Below are positions 21,266 through 22,957 of a stretch of 22,957 nt of DNA, one piece after another; within the stretch, counting starts at the first letter, position 1, and each line of letters starts with the position of its first letter. The notes under the pieces were generated by a model. That model was given only the letters and a program-made list of their open reading frames with translations. It was not told the DNA's origin and did no database searches. Source of the DNA: CAZFCK01 sp964517355 (GTDB taxonomy: Bacteria; Desulfobacterota; Desulfovibrionia; Desulfovibrionales; Desulfovibrionaceae). The translations under genes and the position numbers were made by a program. The stretch spans positions 1 through 22,957 of the forward strand of contig CAZFCK010000054.1 of the NCBI GenBank assembly GCA_964517355.1. Reading direction: 5' to 3'.

Positions 21266-22456
21266 CTATCCTCGCCGTTCCTGGTCGTGGGCGTTGTTCA
21301 GGAAACAGCGGACAAGGGAGAACATGCGCTCGTTGCGCAGCAGAAAGGCGTCGTGTCCGCAGTCCGCGGTAATTTCGCAGAAGCTCACGTCAAGCCCGAC
21401 TTTTTTCATGGCCTGGACCATTTCACGGGATTGGTACGTGGGGTACAGCCAGTCCGAGGAAAAGGAAAGCACCAGGAAGCGCGCGGTGGCCTTTTTGAAC
21501 GCGCCGGCCAGGCTGCCCTCGCCGTGTTGCAGCGCCAGGTCGAAGTAGTCGGCGGCCTTGGTGATGTACAGGAAGCTGTTCGCGTCGAAGCGGTTGGTGA
21601 ACTTGCGCCCCTGGTAGCGCAGGTAGCTTTCCACCTGGAAGTCCGGTTCCTCCATGAAATCGAAGGAGAGATGTTCCCTGTCCTGGAGACGGCGGCCGAA
21701 TTTCTGGCGCATGGCCTCGTCCGAGAGATAGGTCACGTGGCCGATCATGCGGGCCACGGCCAGTCCCATGGCCGGGGGCTGCTGGTCGTAGTAGCGCCCC
21801 TGATTCCAGTTGGGATCGGCCATGATCGCCTGCCTGGCGATTTCGTTGAAGGCGATGTTCAGCGCGGAGTGGCGGGTGGTGGTGGCCAGGGGGATGGCCG
21901 TGGCCACGGCGTCGGGGTAGCGCACGGCCCATTCCAGGACCTGCATGCCGCCCATGGAGCCGCCGATGGCGCACAGCAGCCGCTTCACGCCCAGGTGGCG
22001 CACCAGGCGGTGTTGCGCCCGCACCATGTCGCCGATGGTGACGACCGGGAAGTCGAGGCCGTAAAACCGGCCGGGCTTGTCCGGGTGTTCCGAGGCCGGA
22101 CCGCTGCTGCCCATGCAACTGCCCAGCACGTTGGAGCAGATGACGAAAAAGCGATCCGTGTCGATGGGTTTGCCGGGACCGACCATGATTTCCCACCAGC
22201 CCGGCCTGGGATCGTCCGGCGTGTAATACCCGGCCACATGGGAGTCGCCCGTGAGCGCATGCAGCACCAGCACGGCGTTGTCCGCCCGGTCGTTGAGCCG
22301 GCCGTACGTCTCGTAGGCCAGGATCACGGGCGAGAGCCTGGCGCCGGATTCCAAGCGCATGCTTTCGCCATTGGCCTGGTCCAGGACCTCGAAAAAGCGC
22401 TTGCGCACAATGCCGACGCTGTGGCCGGCGGGGTCATGTTCAACGTATTCGCTCAT
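21266..22456 (-). CDS. metX: Homoserine O-acyltransferase (MetX)
   Basis: MetX acylates homoserine (usually from acetyl-CoA, in some species succinyl-CoA) as the first committed step of methionine synthesis. The 396-residue alpha/beta-hydrolase has the nucleophile elbow GGSMGG (Ser167), Asp335 in SSDWLYP and His368 in CGHDAFL, a complete triad. NVLGSCMGSSGP and the GYYTPDDPRPGWWE region are typical of the family. Acyl-donor preference is not claimed. The ATG at 22454-22456 has no Shine-Dalgarno sequence; a possible -10 box ends only 7 nt before it, so the messenger could be nearly leaderless. No SAM riboswitch is recognised upstream. Confidence 0.96.
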   Translation of the reverse strand: MSEYVEHDPAGHSVGIVRKRFFEVLDQANGESMRLESGARLSPVILAYETYGRLNDRADNAVLVLHALTGDSHVAGYYTPDDPRPGWWEIMVGPGKPIDTDRFFVICSNVLGSCMGSSGPASEHPDKPGRFYGLDFPVVTIGDMVRAQHRLVRHLGVKRLLCAIGGSMGGMQVLEWAVRYPDAVATAIPLATTTRHSALNIAFNEIARQAIMADPNWNQGRYYDQQPPAMGLAVARMIGHVTYLSDEAMRQKFGRRLQDREHLSFDFMEEPDFQVESYLRYQGRKFTNRFDANSFLYITKAADYFDLALQHGEGSLAGAFKKATARFLVLSFSSDWLYPTYQSREMVQAMKKVGLDVSFCEITADCGHDAFLLRNERMFSLVRCFLNNAHDQERRG

Positions 22457-22463
22457 GGATGCG

Positions 22464-22493
22464 AGTGTACGCCAGCACTTGATGATAACGCAA
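22464..22493 (-). promoter_or_regulatory. Candidate promoter giving a near-leaderless metX messenger
   Basis: On the minus strand TTGCGT and TACACT are separated by 18 bp. The predicted first base falls at or next to the metX ATG. The boxes are moderate matches. Confidence 0.3.
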
Positions 22494-22521
22494 GAAGTGA
22501 AAAAAAATTCGATTCCCCCAC

Positions 22522-22550
22522 TGGACAGCCGCCACGCTATGCTTATTTAT
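22522..22550 (+). promoter_or_regulatory. Candidate plus-strand promoter of the putative RNA
   Basis: TGGACA (five of six bases of the -35 consensus) is followed after 16-17 bp by an AT-rich TATTTAT segment. It would start transcription near 22557, ahead of the structured region. The -10 box is imperfect. Confidence 0.3.
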
Positions 22551-22556
22551 AAAATT

Positions 22557-22806
22557 AAGAAGCGGAAGATTGGCGCAAACCTCAACGGAGGATACAGCCA
22601 AGTAAGCCGTTAAGCAGAAGAGGGGGCGGGACGTAGAAAGTCCGAGTGCGAATAAAGCGCGAAGAGACTAAAGCCGAGAGCAACCCCACACCAGTCCCGC
22701 CCCGACCTGAAGTTCTGATCCAATGAACAGGATTACAGGAAACGAATCAACCAAACTTGAACCGAATTTCCTCATCCGGCCGCCGGGGTTCTCCCGGCGG
22801 CCTTTT
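22557..22806 (+). ncRNA. Putative structured non-coding RNA of unknown family
   Basis: This non-coding stretch of about 250 nt can form several stems and ends in an excellent terminator. TTGGC (22570-22574) pairs with GCCAA (22597-22601) around a symmetric 5x5 internal loop and an inner CCTC/GAGG hairpin. GGGGCGGGAC (22622-22631) pairs perfectly with GTCCCGCCCC (22694-22703), enclosing 62 nt with an inner AGTC/GACT helix. GTTC/GAAC forms a third hairpin near 22712-22730. Loops are rich in A. I do not recognise a known riboswitch, 6S, SRP, RNase P or tmRNA core. No gene follows within the window, so it may be a free-standing RNA. Both ends are estimates. Confidence 0.5.
22778..22806 (+). terminator. 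Strong intrinsic terminator of the putative RNA
   Basis: A perfect 10-bp stem, GGCCGCCGGG against CCCGGCGGCC, with a GTTCT loop is followed by TTTT on the plus strand. No T run exists on the minus strand, so it belongs to a plus-strand transcript that begins after the metX start region. Confidence 0.88.
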
Positions 22807-22870
22807 ACGTGGTGCGTTCCACTCGTGGCGCGAGCCGGATGAACCGGGCAGCCCTTGAAGTGGATAGGGT

Positions 22871-22957
22871 TTATAAGGAAACGTTGATTAATTCACTGGA
22901 GCGCGAGGGGGAAACCCTTAGCGCATTTTCGCCTTGAAACAAGGCTCTCCCCTGAAA
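22871..22957. mobile_element. Left part of a second copy of the MITE-like element, cut by the window end
   Basis: From TAAGGAAACG onward the sequence matches the insertion at 2907-2974: the same terminal repeat (one base different), then TTGATTAATTCACTGGA, then a GCGAGGGGGAAA block and CCC. After about 22917 it diverges and reads on to the window edge with no right terminal repeat, so this copy is either longer or truncated. A larger relative could carry a transposase beyond the window. Confidence 0.65.

Noticed and set aside
21287..22552. A 421-codon plus-strand frame opposite metX
   Set aside because: Antisense to an intact MetX; the product is a Val/His/Gly-rich mirror of the metX codons.
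22580..22605. An SRP RNA-like motif (GGAGGATACAGCCAAG)
   Set aside because: It only loosely resembles the SRP GGAAGCAGCCAAGG segment; the paired 5' strand of the conserved SRP internal loop is missing.
22457..22957. A SAM riboswitch upstream of metX
   Set aside because: The minus-strand sequence shows no SAM-I or SAM-II core that I recognise, and the strong terminator points the other way.

Overview
The window looks like a chromosomal segment of a high-GC sulfate-reducing deltaproteobacterium of the Desulfovibrio type. This is an inference from codon and base composition, a metX-metW pair, an FtsY with a long acidic N-terminus, an HDOD gene overlapping a large hybrid sensor kinase, and short intergenic hairpin repeats. 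No rRNA or tRNA gene was recognised by eye.

Layout: (1) 75-1178, minus strand: cobT (lower-ligand activation for cobamides). (2) 1513-2735, plus strand: two small exported proteins of unknown function, one periplasmic and one a lipoprotein, ending at a strong terminator. (3) 2888-3992: tlyA on the minus strand between two copies of a short direct repeat, one of which carries a 68-bp MITE-like insertion. (4) 4033-14931: an aryl-polyene/type II fatty-acid-synthase-like biosynthetic locus. The minus arm holds a ketosynthase-like protein without its active-site cysteine and a PagL-like outer-membrane lipid A deacylase homologue. The plus arm, starting from a promoter at about 5842, holds a BamE-like secreted protein, a FabG ketoreductase, a ketosynthase, a CrtI/retinol-saturase-type FAD oxidoreductase, a second ketosynthase, an acyl carrier protein, a PlsC-type acyltransferase, a PaaK-type AMP ligase, a hotdog dehydratase whose catalytic His appears replaced by Gln, and a LolA-like periplasmic lipid carrier. 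Overlapping starts and stops imply tight co-translation. (5) 15140-18923, minus strand: a hybrid histidine kinase (GAF-like, PAS, HisKA, HATPase, REC, Hpt) and an HDOD protein. (6) 19079-22456, minus strand: ftsY, metW and metX. (7) 22500-22957: a gene-free stretch with a candidate structured RNA ending in a very good intrinsic terminator, then the left part of another copy of the MITE-like repeat, cut by the window edge.

The most interesting system is region 4. It has the parts to load an acyl starter (AMP ligase plus ACP), extend and partly reduce it (two active-looking ketosynthases, ketoreductase, dehydratase, and the cysteine-less partner as a possible chain-length factor), redox-edit the chain (FAD oxidoreductase), transfer it to an alcohol acceptor (PlsC-like), and handle the lipid in the periplasm or outer membrane (LolA-like; PagL-like nearby). 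No MMPL exporter, thioesterase, glycosyltransferase or ammonia-lyase of classical aryl-polyene or flexirubin loci is seen here. The product cannot be named from sequence alone.
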